Translations under genes and position numbers: made by a program
The notes under the pieces: generated by a model
What the model saw: only the letters and a program-made list of their open reading frames with translations
Database searches by the model: none
What the model was told of the DNA's origin: nothing
Part shown: in pieces, positions 6,310 to 14,104 of the stretch
How the letters are laid out: every line of letters begins with the position of its first letter
Numbering within the stretch: the stretch's first letter is position 1
Virus record (IMG/VR): IMGVR_UViG_3300042892_000676
Location: 1 to 22,353 of that record
Direction: 5' to 3' (one strand)
DNA from: a virus
DNA: 22,353 bases

Positions 6310-9300
6310 ATGAATTACGTAGGCTTACATGTCCATACCCATTTTAGTTTATTTGATGGGATTGCTACTCCAGAAGAATACGTGAACCGTGCAGTTGAGT
6401 TAGGGATGCCAGCAATTGCCATCACTGACCACGGTACTTTATCTGGGCATAGGGAACTGCACCGTATTGCAAAAGCAAATGGCATTAAGCCAATTCTAGG
6501 TCTAGAAGGATACATGTGTGCAGACATATCTGATACAAGAGATAAGTCTGAAAGAGAAGGTCAGCAAGATCTTGTCTACAACCACATTATCCTTCTAGCC
6601 AAGAATCAAATTGGTTTAGAAAACCTTAACAAGATTAGTGAACTATCTTGGACAGATGGTTTCTTTAAGAAGCCAAGATTTGATTTTACTATTTTGGAAA
6701 AGTATAAAGAAGGAATTATTGTTACTTCTGCTTGTCCAAGTAGTGTGCTTGTAAAAGCATTAGAAGAAGAAGAGTTTGCTCTTGCCAAGAAGTATATATC
6801 TTGGTTCAAGGAACGCTTTAAAGATGACTACTATATTGAAGTCATGCCTCACAATGATGCACAGATTAACAAATATTTAATTGAACTTGCAGATGAGTTT
6901 GGAATCAAGGTTGTTGTAACACCAGACTGCCACCATGTTGATCCATCACAAAAAGAAGTGCAAGAGTTTAAGTTGCTTATGAACACACACGGTAAGTTTG
7001 TAAAAGATGCAACATATGAGAAGTCAAAGAAAAAAGGCAGCATGATGGAACGCCTTGACTATCTTTATGGCGAAGACCGTCAGATTACATTTAATAAGTT
7101 TGATATTCACCTGCTCTCATATGAAGAGATTAAAGCAGCGATGGAATCGCAGGGGATTGATAGACCTGACATATACTCAAACACAATCCTATTAGCAGAG
7201 ACAGTAGGAGACTATGGAATTCAAGAAGGATTAGACTTGCTACCAGTACAGTACAAGGGTCCTGATAAAGAACTTGCAAAGGCTGCATTAGAAGGTTTGG
7301 TAGAAAGAGGTTTGTCAGAAAACCAAGAGTATCTTGACAGACTTGAAGAAGAGTTAAAGATTATTAAGGATAAAAAGTTTGCTCCATATTTCCTTGTTGT
7401 AAGTAACATGATCAACTGGGCAAAGAAGGAAGAGATTATGGTTGGCCCAGGTCGTGGTTCTTCTGCTGGTTCTCTTGTCTGTTATGCATTAAAGATTACA
7501 GACATTGATCCTATTGAGCACAATCTTTTGTTTTTCCGTTTTATTAATCCAGAACGTAATGACTTCCCAGATATTGATACAGATATTCAGGATACTCGTC
7601 GTGAAGAAGTTAAAGACTATCTTGTTAGACAGTATCGACATGTTGCATCTATTGCTACCTTCCTTGAGTTTACTGGCAAGGGAATTGTTAGAGATGTTTC
7701 ACGAGTATTAAATATTCCTTTATCAGATGTTAATAAGGTTTTAAAAACTGTAGACTCCTGGGATGATTTCTGCACATCAAAATCAACATATGAATTTCGT
7801 CAAAAGTATCCAGAAGTAGAAGTCTATGGAGAACAACTTCGTGGTCGCATTCGTGGTACAGGTATTCACGCAGCAGGCGTAGTAACAAGCAAAGAGCCAA
7901 TCTTTAGATACGCACCACTTGAAACAAGATCGTCTACTGGTTCTGATGAAAGAATTCCTGTAGTTGGTGTTGATATGGAAGAGGCTGAAAGAATTGGTTT
8001 AATTAAAATTGATGCTTTAGGTCTTAAAACTTTGTCTGTTCTTAAAAATACAATTGACATAATTAAAGAGCGAGATGGAAAAAAGATTGACCTTCTTAAG
8101 ATTAAGATGGACGATGCAAATGTTTATCAGATGCTTTCTGATGGATACACAAAAGGAGTCTTCCAATGTGAAGCAGCACCATACACAAACCTTCTTGTTA
8201 AGATGGGAGTTAAGAACCTAAATGAACTAGCAGCGTCTAATGCTCTTGTTCGTCCAGGTGCAATGAATACTATTGGAAAAGACTATGTTGATCGTAAGCA
8301 TGGTCGTCAAAATATATCTTATACACACCAAGTATTAAAAGAATTTACGGAGGACACTTATGGTTGTATTCTTTACCAAGAACAAGTTATGCAAGCATGC
8401 GTACACCTTGGCGGTATGTCCATGTCGGAAGCAGATAAAGTTAGAAAGATCATTGGAAAGAAAAAAGATGCTAAAGAATTTGATCAGTTTAAAGAGAAGT
8501 TCGTAGAGGGTGCATCAAAGTTTATCTCTCCTAACCTTGCTCGTGATTTATGGCATGACTTTGAGGCTCACGCAGGGTACTCATTTAACAAGTCTCACGC
8601 AGTAGCATACTCAACGCTATCCTATTGGACAGCATGGCTAAAGTATTATTACCCACTTGAGTTTATGTACTCAGTGCTAAAAAATGAAAAGGACAAAGAT
8701 GCAAGAACTGAATACCTTATTGAAGCAAAAAGAATGGGCATTAGCGTTAAGTTACCTCACATTAACGATTCGGATATTGATTTTAAGATTGAGGGTAAAG
8801 GCATTCGGTTTGGACTCAGTGCTATCAAGTTCATATCTGACAAAATTGGTGAAAGATACATATCTGCACGACCATTCAATTCGTACAAAGAACTTGAGGA
8901 ATTTACATTTACCAAAGGAAATGGAGTAAACAGTCGTGCACTCCAAGCACTAAGAGCAATAGGCGCAGCAACCTTTAATGATAATCCTAGAAATGATCAG
9001 GAGATTAAAGAGAACCTATATGAATACTTAAACCTTCCAGAGTTTAATATTACTATTCCTTCTCATTACTATGCATTTATTCAGGACATTGTTGACTTTG
9101 AAGAAAAAGGATCATACATTTTTATGGGTATGGTAAAATCAATTAAGCGAGGAACAGGATGGTCACGAGTTGAAGTTTTGGACAAAACTGGCAGTGTCGG
9201 TATATTTGACGATGAAAATACGATTATTGAGACAGGTCGTTCTTATCTGCTTTTGTGTAATGACAACAGGATTGTTTCTTTCATACCTTCAGATGAAATA

Positions 9301-9585
9301 AAAGAATCATCTCACGCACTTGTAAAGTTCTTAAGTTACAAGCAGTTACCATATAAAGATGATGAAATGTTTGTAGTTTCTTTTAAACCAAGAATTACAA
9401 AGACAGGAAAAAAAATGGCATCTCTGACACTTGCAGATACAAGCAGAGACTTGCATTCTATTACAGTTTTCCCTACATCATTTGCAAAAGCATACATGCA
9501 CATTGAAGAAGGAAAATCTTATAAGTTTGATTTTGGAAAGACAAAAGACGGAACAGTAACATTGGAGGATGTACATGTCGGTTAG
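6310..9585 (+). CDS. dnaE: DNA polymerase III alpha subunit (DnaE-type, PHP proofreading site intact)
   Basis: A 1091-residue C-family replicative polymerase. The PHP domain opens the protein with LHVHTHF (H7, H9), ITDHGTLSG (D40, H41), GLEGYM (E66), TSACPSS (C142) and CHHVD (207-211). The metal ligands therefore appear complete, as in PHP domains with 3'-5' proofreading activity. The Pol3 palm has VGPGRGSSAGSLV (378-390) and PDIDTD (420-425), with the third acidic residue in KIDALGLKTL (567-576). GIHAAGVV (518-525), FQCEA and the finger region YSFNKSHAVAYS (757-768) follow. A helix-hairpin-helix (about 870-886) and two OB-like segments (930-985 and about 1018-1085) close it. No separate epsilon exonuclease gene is visible. 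Its start is two bases after the SSB stop; its end overlaps recA. Confidence 0.95.
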   Translation: MNYVGLHVHTHFSLFDGIATPEEYVNRAVELGMPAIAITDHGTLSGHRELHRIAKANGIKPILGLEGYMCADISDTRDKSEREGQQDLVYNHIILLAKNQIGLENLNKISELSWTDGFFKKPRFDFTILEKYKEGIIVTSACPSSVLVKALEEEEFALAKKYISWFKERFKDDYYIEVMPHNDAQINKYLIELADEFGIKVVVTPDCHHVDPSQKEVQEFKLLMNTHGKFVKDATYEKSKKKGSMMERLDYLYGEDRQITFNKFDIHLLSYEEIKAAMESQGIDRPDIYSNTILLAETVGDYGIQEGLDLLPVQYKGPDKELAKAALEGLVERGLSENQEYLDRLEEELKIIKDKKFAPYFLVVSNMINWAKKEEIMVGPGRGSSAGSLVCYALKITDIDPIEHNLLFFRFINPERNDFPDIDTDIQDTRREEVKDYLVRQYRHVASIATFLEFTGKGIVRDVSRVLNIPLSDVNKVLKTVDSWDDFCTSKSTYEFRQKYPEVEVYGEQLRGRIRGTGIHAAGVVTSKEPIFRYAPLETRSSTGSDERIPVVGVDMEEAERIGLIKIDALGLKTLSVLKNTIDIIKERDGKKIDLLKIKMDDANVYQMLSDGYTKGVFQCEAAPYTNLLVKMGVKNLNELAASNALVRPGAMNTIGKDYVDRKHGRQNISYTHQVLKEFTEDTYGCILYQEQVMQACVHLGGMSMSEADKVRKIIGKKKDAKEFDQFKEKFVEGASKFISPNLARDLWHDFEAHAGYSFNKSHAVAYSTLSYWTAWLKYYYPLEFMYSVLKNEKDKDARTEYLIEAKRMGISVKLPHINDSDIDFKIEGKGIRFGLSAIKFISDKIGERYISARPFNSYKELEEFTFTKGNGVNSRALQALRAIGAATFNDNPRNDQEIKENLYEYLNLPEFNITIPSHYYAFIQDIVDFEEKGSYIFMGMVKSIKRGTGWSRVEVLDKTGSVGIFDDENTIIETGRSYLLLCNDNRIVSFIPSDEIKESSHALVKFLSYKQLPYKDDEMFVVSFKPRITKTGKKMASLTLADTSRDLHSITVFPTSFAKAYMHIEEGKSYKFDFGKTKDGTVTLEDVHVG

Positions 9586-10585
9586 TATAGAAGAGGCTTT
9601 AGCACAACTTGATCCTAAGTTAAGAAAGAGATTAGGCAGTGGGGTTGGTATTAGTTATGAGTATCAGCCAACACCAAGTTATGGTTTAAACCGTGCTCTA
9701 GGAGGAGGTTTGCCATATGGTAGACAAGTTCTTATTTGGGGGTCTAAGTCTTCTGCAAAGTCCTCTATGTGCCTTCAGATGATTGCTTTAGCACAGGCAG
9801 AAGGAAAATTATGTGCGTGGATTGATTCAGAAATGTCATACTCAGAAGAGTGGGCTAGAACTCTTGGGGTAGATCCAGAAAAATTAATCTACTCACAAGC
9901 AAGAACTATTAGTGACATGGTAGATGTAGGTGTTGGATTAATGAACGCTGGTGTTGACTTAATCGTGGTAGACTCTATTACATCAATGCTTCCAGCAATC
10001 TATTTTGAAAAAGATACAGATGAGATGAAGGCATTAGAAAATACAAAGCAGATTGGGGCAGAATCTCGTGACTTTAGTAACGCATGGAAAATGCTTAATT
10101 ATGCTAACAACAAGGTTAAGCCTACTCTTCTTGTTCTTATTTCCCAGTCTCGCAATAATATTAACGCTATGTATACTAGCCAGCAGCCTTCTGGTGGTCA
10201 GGCTACTAAGTTTTATTCTTCTTGCATTGTTAAGTTATTTAGTTCCGAGTCAGACAATCAAGCGATTAAAGGAAAGATTAAGGTAGGAGACAAATTAATT
10301 GAAGAAAAAATTGGTAGAACTATTAAATGGGAACTCCAGTTCTCAAAAACCTCCCCAGGGTTTCAATCTGGCGAGTATGATTTTTATTTTAGAGGTAATA
10401 ATATTGGTCTTGACACCATCGGTGATCTTGTTACTACTGCTGAATTAAATGGTATCGTAGAGCGTACAGGTGCATGGTACATTCTTCCTGATGGATCAAA
10501 AGTCCAAGGCAAAGAGGCATTTGTTAATCGTGTAAGAGAGGATCTTGATTTGCAAGAATCAATCAAGGCAAAACTCAGTGGCTAA
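9575..10585 (+). CDS. recA: RecA/UvsX-like recombinase
   Basis: A 336-residue ATP-dependent strand-exchange protein. I chose the ATG at 9575 rather than that at 9569, because GGAGG at 9564-9568 gives six bases of spacing to 9575 and none to 9569. Walker A is GSKSSAKSS (56-64); the usual Gly before the catalytic Lys is Ala, as in several phage RecA/UvsX proteins. Walker B is VDLIVVDS (127-134), the catalytic-Glu region is WIDSEMSYS (82-90), and the loop 2 region runs from ISQSRNNI to GGQATKF (189-213). The C-terminal domain is short. It overlaps the polymerase gene by 11 bases, and the following zinc-ribbon gene overlaps its own end. Confidence 0.9.
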   Translation: MSVSIEEALAQLDPKLRKRLGSGVGISYEYQPTPSYGLNRALGGGLPYGRQVLIWGSKSSAKSSMCLQMIALAQAEGKLCAWIDSEMSYSEEWARTLGVDPEKLIYSQARTISDMVDVGVGLMNAGVDLIVVDSITSMLPAIYFEKDTDEMKALENTKQIGAESRDFSNAWKMLNYANNKVKPTLLVLISQSRNNINAMYTSQQPSGGQATKFYSSCIVKLFSSESDNQAIKGKIKVGDKLIEEKIGRTIKWELQFSKTSPGFQSGEYDFYFRGNNIGLDTIGDLVTTAELNGIVERTGAWYILPDGSKVQGKEAFVNRVREDLDLQESIKAKLSG

Positions 10586-10754
10586 CTTTACTGTTTACAA
10601 TGGAAAGTTTATTTGTCATGAATGCAAAAATGATGTTAGATCTCTAAGGCTATACCCAGAAACAAAAACAGCAACATGGATGTGTCCAAATAAACATCTT
10701 AGTACAGTTAAGTTTGGCAAGCAGAAATACAAAGGCAATGACAGAGAAGAGTGA
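10578..10754 (+). CDS. Small zinc-binding protein
   Basis: A 58-residue protein starting at GTG 10578, chosen because the protein then begins directly before its first strand and overlaps recA by only eight bases; an earlier TTG at 10545 would force a longer overlap. Putative zinc ligands are C13, C16, C36 and H40 (ICHEC, then CPNKH), with a beta-hairpin between them. The tail is basic then acidic (KFGKQKYKGNDREE). The size and ligands fit a zinc-ribbon nucleic-acid-binding protein. It sits between recA and a nuclease-like gene, so a recombination or repair accessory role is possible but unproved. Confidence 0.65.
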   Translation: MANFTVYNGKFICHECKNDVRSLRLYPETKTATWMCPNKHLSTVKFGKQKYKGNDREE

Positions 10755-11019
10755 GTCCAAGAGGATAGGTGCTAAACAGCACAAGAACTCTGGACGTAAT
10801 ACTCAAAAAGGAGATGCATCTTGGAAAAACTTTGTTGTAGACTTTAAAGAGGTCGGAAAATCTTTTACATTAAATAAAGAGGTTTGGGCAAAGGCTACTA
10901 CCGATGCCATGAAGAACGGAAAGGACCCAGCCATAGTAGTCGTAATGGGCGAGGGTAACTCTAAAGTAAGACTTGCTATAATTGAGATGAGTATATTAGA
11001 AGATCTAGTGGAGGAATAA
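10738..11019 (+). CDS. Putative small PD-(D/E)XK-type endonuclease
   Basis: A 93-residue protein. The ATG at 10738 has AAAGG upstream and is preferred over a TTG at 10714. A basic N-terminus (SKRIGAKQHKNSGR) is followed by QKGDASWKNFVVDFKEVGKS (23-42), in which D26 and the D35-x-K37-E38 group resemble the metal-binding core of small Holliday-junction-type or VRR-NUC-type PD-(D/E)XK nucleases. The later strand AIVVVMGEG and helix are compatible with that fold. The motif is short and the spacing between D26 and D35 is tight, so a non-enzymatic DNA-binding protein is an alternative. It lies among recombination genes, overlapping the zinc-ribbon gene before it and abutting the next start. Confidence 0.55.
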   Translation: MTEKSESKRIGAKQHKNSGRNTQKGDASWKNFVVDFKEVGKSFTLNKEVWAKATTDAMKNGKDPAIVVVMGEGNSKVRLAIIEMSILEDLVEE

Positions 11020-11324
11020 TGGAACAACAACAAACAACTATAGATATGGTAAATGGTTTGGCAGAGATTGCAGACTACATGCAAGATGAGGAGTTGACTA
11101 CTGCTTTAACATTTATTGCTAAGATAATTATTAAGCCAGACATTCCTTTAAATGTAGCACATATAGAGATTGTAAGACTTCAAGCAATAGCAGCAAAGAT
11201 GGCATTTAAGGCAACATGGATGGCTAATGTTGACAAATCAGATCGCGGCAAAAAGAATCTTTATTATACGGCAGCAGAGTCGTTAAATAACTTGGTGTCT
11301 GCACTAAAGTACATAACCCGATAA
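11019..11324 (+). CDS. Helical protein of unknown function
   Basis: A 101-residue protein predicted to be almost entirely helical (IDMVNGLAEIADYM, ELTTALTFIAKIII, AHIEIVRLQAIAAKMAFKA, AAESLNNLVSALKYI). It has no charged active site, Cys cluster or membrane span. A clear GGAGG precedes the ATG, which overlaps the upstream TAA by one base. It stands between the putative small nuclease and the Cas4-like nuclease, and could be a helical-bundle accessory protein of the recombination module. I do not recognise a family. Confidence 0.65.
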   Translation: MEQQQTTIDMVNGLAEIADYMQDEELTTALTFIAKIIIKPDIPLNVAHIEIVRLQAIAAKMAFKATWMANVDKSDRGKKNLYYTAAESLNNLVSALKYITR

Positions 11325-11326
11325 TC

Positions 11327-11341
11327 TGCTATACTTATACT
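11327..11341 (+). promoter_or_regulatory. Probable extended -10 promoter for the Cas4-like/RuvC block
   Basis: TGCTATACT (11327-11335) is an extended -10-like element, immediately followed by a second TATACT (11336-11341). It lies in one of the few gaps between genes in this block. A transcript from here would have a leader of roughly 10-15 bases before the ATG at 11356. No -35 element was recognised. Confidence 0.4.
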
Positions 11342-11355
11342 AATAGAAACGAGAA

Positions 11356-12174
11356 ATGATGACAAAAAATTTATTGCATACGGTAATGATAAAGCCAGAA
11401 GAAAAGCCAATTCATCCTATAGATATAGCAGGGCTTGAGGCAAAGATTAAAGAAGGCTATACGATTACTCGTGTAGATAAGCATACAACAAAAAAGACTT
11501 TTGCTCCATCAACTATTGCTTACGGGCACGGAGAATGTGCTAGATATTGGTATCTTGCTTTTGACGGTCAGATGTTTGAAGACAACGCAGATGCTTATGG
11601 TGCAGCCAACATGACTGCAGGAACACTATCACATGCACGAATTCAAAATGCAATGTTGAACGCTGGAATGGTAAAAGTTTATCGTGATGAGAATAACGAA
11701 GCCACTACAGAGTTTAAAATTATAAATCAAGATCCCCCTATCTTTGGATATGGCGATGTTATGTTTGATTGGCAAGGCCAAGAACTCATTGGTGAAATTA
11801 AAACAATGATGAACGAAGGATTCGAGTATAGAAAGGCATCTGGTAAGGCCAAGAATGGTCACCTAATGCAGTTACTTATCTATATGAAAATCTTAAAGAG
11901 ACCAGTTGGTGTAATGATTTATGAAAATAAAAATAATCATGAACTCCTTTTGATCCCTGTAGATGTAAACGATCATTACCGTCGGTGGGTAGACCAGGCA
12001 TTTGATTGGATGAGATTAGTTCGCAAGACATGGGAAGACAGAACCCTGCCAAACAAAAACTATAGATCAAACTCCAAGATATGCAAGTCATGCCCAATTA
12101 AAAAAGCATGTGAGTCTGCAGGTCCAGGCGTGTTAAAAATAGCACCCTTGGAGATTCTCGGTGAACAATTGTAA
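11356..12174 (+). CDS. Cas4-like PD-(D/E)XK exonuclease with Fe-S cysteines
   Basis: A 272-residue protein of the RecB/Cas4 nuclease group, predicted to resect DNA ends. The nuclease core is visible: H93 in LSHARIQ, D134 in GYGDVMFD, the E147-x-K149 pair in LIGEIKTM, and the Q172 motif MQLLIYMKIL. Four cysteines, C61 in ECARYWYL and C243, C246, C252 in ICKSCPIKKAC, have the one-plus-three arrangement that holds a 4Fe-4S cluster in Cas4 and AddB. No cas1, cas2 or repeat array is present, so a phage recombination role, providing 3' ends for the RecA-like protein, is more likely than CRISPR adaptation. The start is one of two adjacent ATGs (11356 or 11359). Confidence 0.8.
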   Translation: MMTKNLLHTVMIKPEEKPIHPIDIAGLEAKIKEGYTITRVDKHTTKKTFAPSTIAYGHGECARYWYLAFDGQMFEDNADAYGAANMTAGTLSHARIQNAMLNAGMVKVYRDENNEATTEFKIINQDPPIFGYGDVMFDWQGQELIGEIKTMMNEGFEYRKASGKAKNGHLMQLLIYMKILKRPVGVMIYENKNNHELLLIPVDVNDHYRRWVDQAFDWMRLVRKTWEDRTLPNKNYRSNSKICKSCPIKKACESAGPGVLKIAPLEILGEQL

Positions 12175-12445
12175 ATGCTGCGACAATCAGTTTGAGCCCA
12201 CTGTATCTTATCAGATATATTGCTCTCCACACTGTAGAGATATCGCAACAAAAGAAAAAATTGCAATAAGATATGTGCAATCAAAAAGGCAAAAAAGAAA
12301 GGGAAAAACAAGACTTTGCAAGTCATGTTTAACTCCACTTTCTATATACAATGATGACTTAGTTTGTTCATCTTGCAGTATAAATCCTGATGCAGTTATC
12401 AAAGCAATTAAACAGATAAAAGGAAAAACAAATGGTAAAAAATAA
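12161..12445 (+). CDS. Small Cys-rich protein with two zinc-finger modules
   Basis: A 94-residue protein starting at GTG 12161, with GGAG seven bases upstream inside the preceding gene. Two cysteine modules are visible: C4/C7 (NCKCC) with C21/C25 (CSPHC), and C53/C56 (CKSC) with C69/C72 (CSSC), separated by a Lys/Arg-rich linker (residues 40-51). This looks like two treble-clef or ribbon-type zinc fingers joined by a basic segment, suited to nucleic-acid binding. It overlaps the Cas4-like gene by 14 bases and the RuvC-like gene by 14 bases. HNH-type residues were looked for, but no His-Asn-His motif follows the cysteines. Confidence 0.6.
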   Translation: MNNCKCCDNQFEPTVSYQIYCSPHCRDIATKEKIAIRYVQSKRQKRKGKTRLCKSCLTPLSIYNDDLVCSSCSINPDAVIKAIKQIKGKTNGKK

Positions 12446-13022
12446 GTGGGGGCTAGAGGTTAAGCCACATACAATTTGCGCTATTGATGCCAGTACTAAC
12501 AGCATGGCATTTTCTTTGTTTAATGGTGAAGATCTTGGTGTTGTTGGTAAAATTAATTTTGAAGGAAACAATACCTATGAAAAAGTTATGGATGCAGGTA
12601 AAAAAATAAAAGCATTCTTTGATTACTATGGTGGGTTTGAAGCAATTATTATTGAGCATACAGTGTTTATGAATAGTCCAAAAACGGCTGCCGACCTTGC
12701 TTTAGTTCAAGGAGCAATTCTTGGCGCAGCAGGGCAATCTGGAACTAAAGTAATCGGAACGGTTTCACCAATCACTTGGCAAAACTATATAGGTAATAAA
12801 AAAATATCAAAAGATGAGCAGGTTGTTATAAGGTATCAACACCCAGCAAAATCTATTTCTTGGTATAAGGCTTACGAAAGAAATCTACGTAAAGAAAGAA
12901 CAATAAAATTTATTAATACAATCTATGATAGAACTATTACTGATAACGATGTTGCAGATGCTTGTGGCATTGGTCATTGGGCTGTAAAAAACTGGGGGAA
13001 AGCAATTGGAGTTGACAAATAA
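12432..13022 (+). CDS. RuvC-like Holliday junction resolvase
   Basis: A 196-residue RNase H-fold endonuclease expected to cut four-way junctions during phage recombination and before packaging. The first strand carries D19 in CAIDASTNSMAFSLF, the fourth strand carries E75 in AIIIEHTVF, and the final helix carries D173 and D176 in DNDVADACGIG. Together these form the four-acid active site of RuvC. Length is close to bacterial RuvC (about 170-190). A Lys/Arg-rich segment (134-156, RYQHPAK... RNLRKER) probably contacts DNA. An AAGGAA site lies upstream of the ATG, inside the preceding gene. Confidence 0.85.
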   Translation: MVKNKWGLEVKPHTICAIDASTNSMAFSLFNGEDLGVVGKINFEGNNTYEKVMDAGKKIKAFFDYYGGFEAIIIEHTVFMNSPKTAADLALVQGAILGAAGQSGTKVIGTVSPITWQNYIGNKKISKDEQVVIRYQHPAKSISWYKAYERNLRKERTIKFINTIYDRTITDNDVADACGIGHWAVKNWGKAIGVDK

Positions 13023-13026
13023 TATT

Positions 13027-13182
13027 ATGGCTGCTAAACTATATACAAGTGAAACTTTTATGCGTAAGCGTTACCTTATGGATAAAAAGACGCCAGAGGA
13101 AATTGCAAAGGAGTGTGGGTGTTCATTGGAAACTATCTATGTATACCTTGCTAAATTTGGATTAAGGAAATCAAGACGATGA
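13027..13182 (+). CDS. 51-residue helix-turn-helix protein
   Basis: This small gene runs from ATG 13027 to TGA 13180-13182. It encodes a compact HTH: residues 12-48 read MRKRYLMDKKTPEEIAKECG, then CSLETIYVYLAKFG, like the region-4-type or resolvase-type HTH in which 'TPEEIAKECGCS..TIY' forms the turn and recognition helix. The N- and C-terminal ends are basic (RKSRR). No good ribosome site is visible. The next gene starts inside the stop codon (ATGA). Probably a small DNA-binding regulator or terminase/packaging accessory; the target is unknown. Confidence 0.6.
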   Translation: MAAKLYTSETFMRKRYLMDKKTPEEIAKECGCSLETIYVYLAKFGLRKSRR

Positions 13183-13316
13183 GTAAAGTTGAAAAAGCAT
13201 TTATAGCACTTGCTATAGCAGGTACTGTTGGTTTTGCTTTTGCGTTTGCTGCGCTAAAAGGAATTCCAGAAGTATTTGATTGGGATCTAGAAGAGGAGAT
13301 AGATGATGAGTTCTGA
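13179..13316 (+). CDS. 45-residue single-span membrane protein
   Basis: This runs from ATG 13179 (overlapping the previous TGA) to TGA 13314-13316. After a short charged start (MSKVEK), residues 7-26 (FIALAIAGTVGFAFAFAALK) form one strongly hydrophobic helix, and the tail (VFDWDLEEEIDDEF) is very acidic. The topology fits a small inner-membrane protein. Its end overlaps the next gene by 14 bases, and that gene's ribosome site is inside it. Small phage membrane proteins of this kind can be holin-like, exclusion or host-takeover factors; nothing here decides between them. Confidence 0.6.
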   Translation: MSKVEKAFIALAIAGTVGFAFAFAALKGIPEVFDWDLEEEIDDEF

Positions 13317-13578
13317 GACACAGTTCACCATTGGTCAAGTTTGTGATGAGATTAAGGACATGCTTATTACAAAAAATAAATCCTACGGAGACTCAGCACT
13401 AAACCCAGTTCGTATTTTTTCTATTTCTGATAACATTGAACAGTTACATGTTCGAATTGATGACAAACTGTCTAGAATTACTAGAGGTGGATCATTCATT
13501 GGTGACAATGATATTGACGATTTGATTGGCTATCTTATACTATTAAAAATAGCAAGGGAGTTAAAACATGTCAACTGA
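13303..13578 (+). CDS. MazG/DUF1599-like all-alpha protein, nucleotide metabolism
   Basis: A 91-residue helical protein. It contains KNKSYGDSALNPVRIFS (24-40), then LHVRIDDKLSRI (48-59) and DIDDLIGYLILLKIA (70-84). This order (a K..YG.. lead, an acidic R-x-DDK-x-R helix and a D-D-L-x-x-Y helix) resembles DUF1599/Nmad1 proteins and the MazG all-alpha NTP pyrophosphohydrolases, which may clean or prepare nucleotide pools. D53/D54 and D72/D73 would be the metal ligands. Two adjacent ATGs exist; 13306 has seven bases to AGGAG (13294-13298) and may be the true start. The gene overlaps the membrane protein gene before it and the terminase small-subunit gene after it. Confidence 0.55.
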   Translation: MMSSETQFTIGQVCDEIKDMLITKNKSYGDSALNPVRIFSISDNIEQLHVRIDDKLSRITRGGSFIGDNDIDDLIGYLILLKIARELKHVN

Positions 13579-14104
13579 AGAAGATCTAGTTAAGCACCTT
13601 GATCAAGTAAATCAAGTTGTAGAAGAATACCTAAAAGGCAATGACCCAACTGTAATATCAAAACAACTTGCAATACCAAGACAAAGAGTTGTGACATTAA
13701 TTAACGAATGGAAAGTCATGGCATCTGCTAATGATGCTATTCGTGCCCGTGCTAAAGAGGCACTTGCTGCTGCAGACACACATTACAGTAAGTTGGTTTC
13801 TCGTACATACGAAGTTATTGATGAAGCATCCATGACTAATAACCTTAGCGCAAAGACTGCTGCAATTAAACTTGTAATGGATATTGAGTCTAAGCGTATT
13901 GATATGCTACAAAAGGCTGGTCTTCTTGAGAACAAAGAACTTGCAGAAGAAATGATGGAGATTGAGCGACGCCAAGAGGTTCTTGTTTTAATATTAAAAG
14001 ATATTGCATCTGAGTATCCACAGGTTCGTGATGAGATAATGCGTAGACTTTCTTCGTTTGCAAAAGACAACGAGGTGATTACGGTTGTCCACGACATTCA
14101 ATGA
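13568..14104 (+). CDS. Terminase small subunit candidate
   Basis: A 178-residue, almost wholly helical protein immediately upstream of terL. Residues 18-50 (VEEYLKGNDPTVISKQLAIP, then QRVVTLINEW) form an HTH suited to recognising packaging DNA. The centre (52-125) is a long helical oligomerisation region (ARAKEALAAADTHYSKLV, SKRIDMLQKAG), and the C-terminal part (126-178) is helical and charged. This domain order, the length and the 20-base overlap with terL match small terminase subunits. GGGAG lies seven bases before the ATG. The sequence is not diagnostic by itself; the call leans on position. Confidence 0.7.
   Translation: MSTEEDLVKHLDQVNQVVEEYLKGNDPTVISKQLAIPRQRVVTLINEWKVMASANDAIRARAKEALAAADTHYSKLVSRTYEVIDEASMTNNLSAKTAAIKLVMDIESKRIDMLQKAGLLENKELAEEMMEIERRQEVLVLILKDIASEYPQVRDEIMRRLSSFAKDNEVITVVHDIQ

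Noticed and set aside
12161-12445. The Cys-rich small protein considered as an HNH homing endonuclease
   Set aside because: The paired cysteines resemble HNH zinc knuckles, but no His-Asn-His catalytic motif follows and the protein is too short after the second Cys pair.
13012-13045. TTGACA at 13012 with TATATA at 13040 considered as a promoter for the small HTH gene
   Set aside because: The spacer is about 22 bases, too long for a sigma70 promoter, and the -10 would lie inside the gene.
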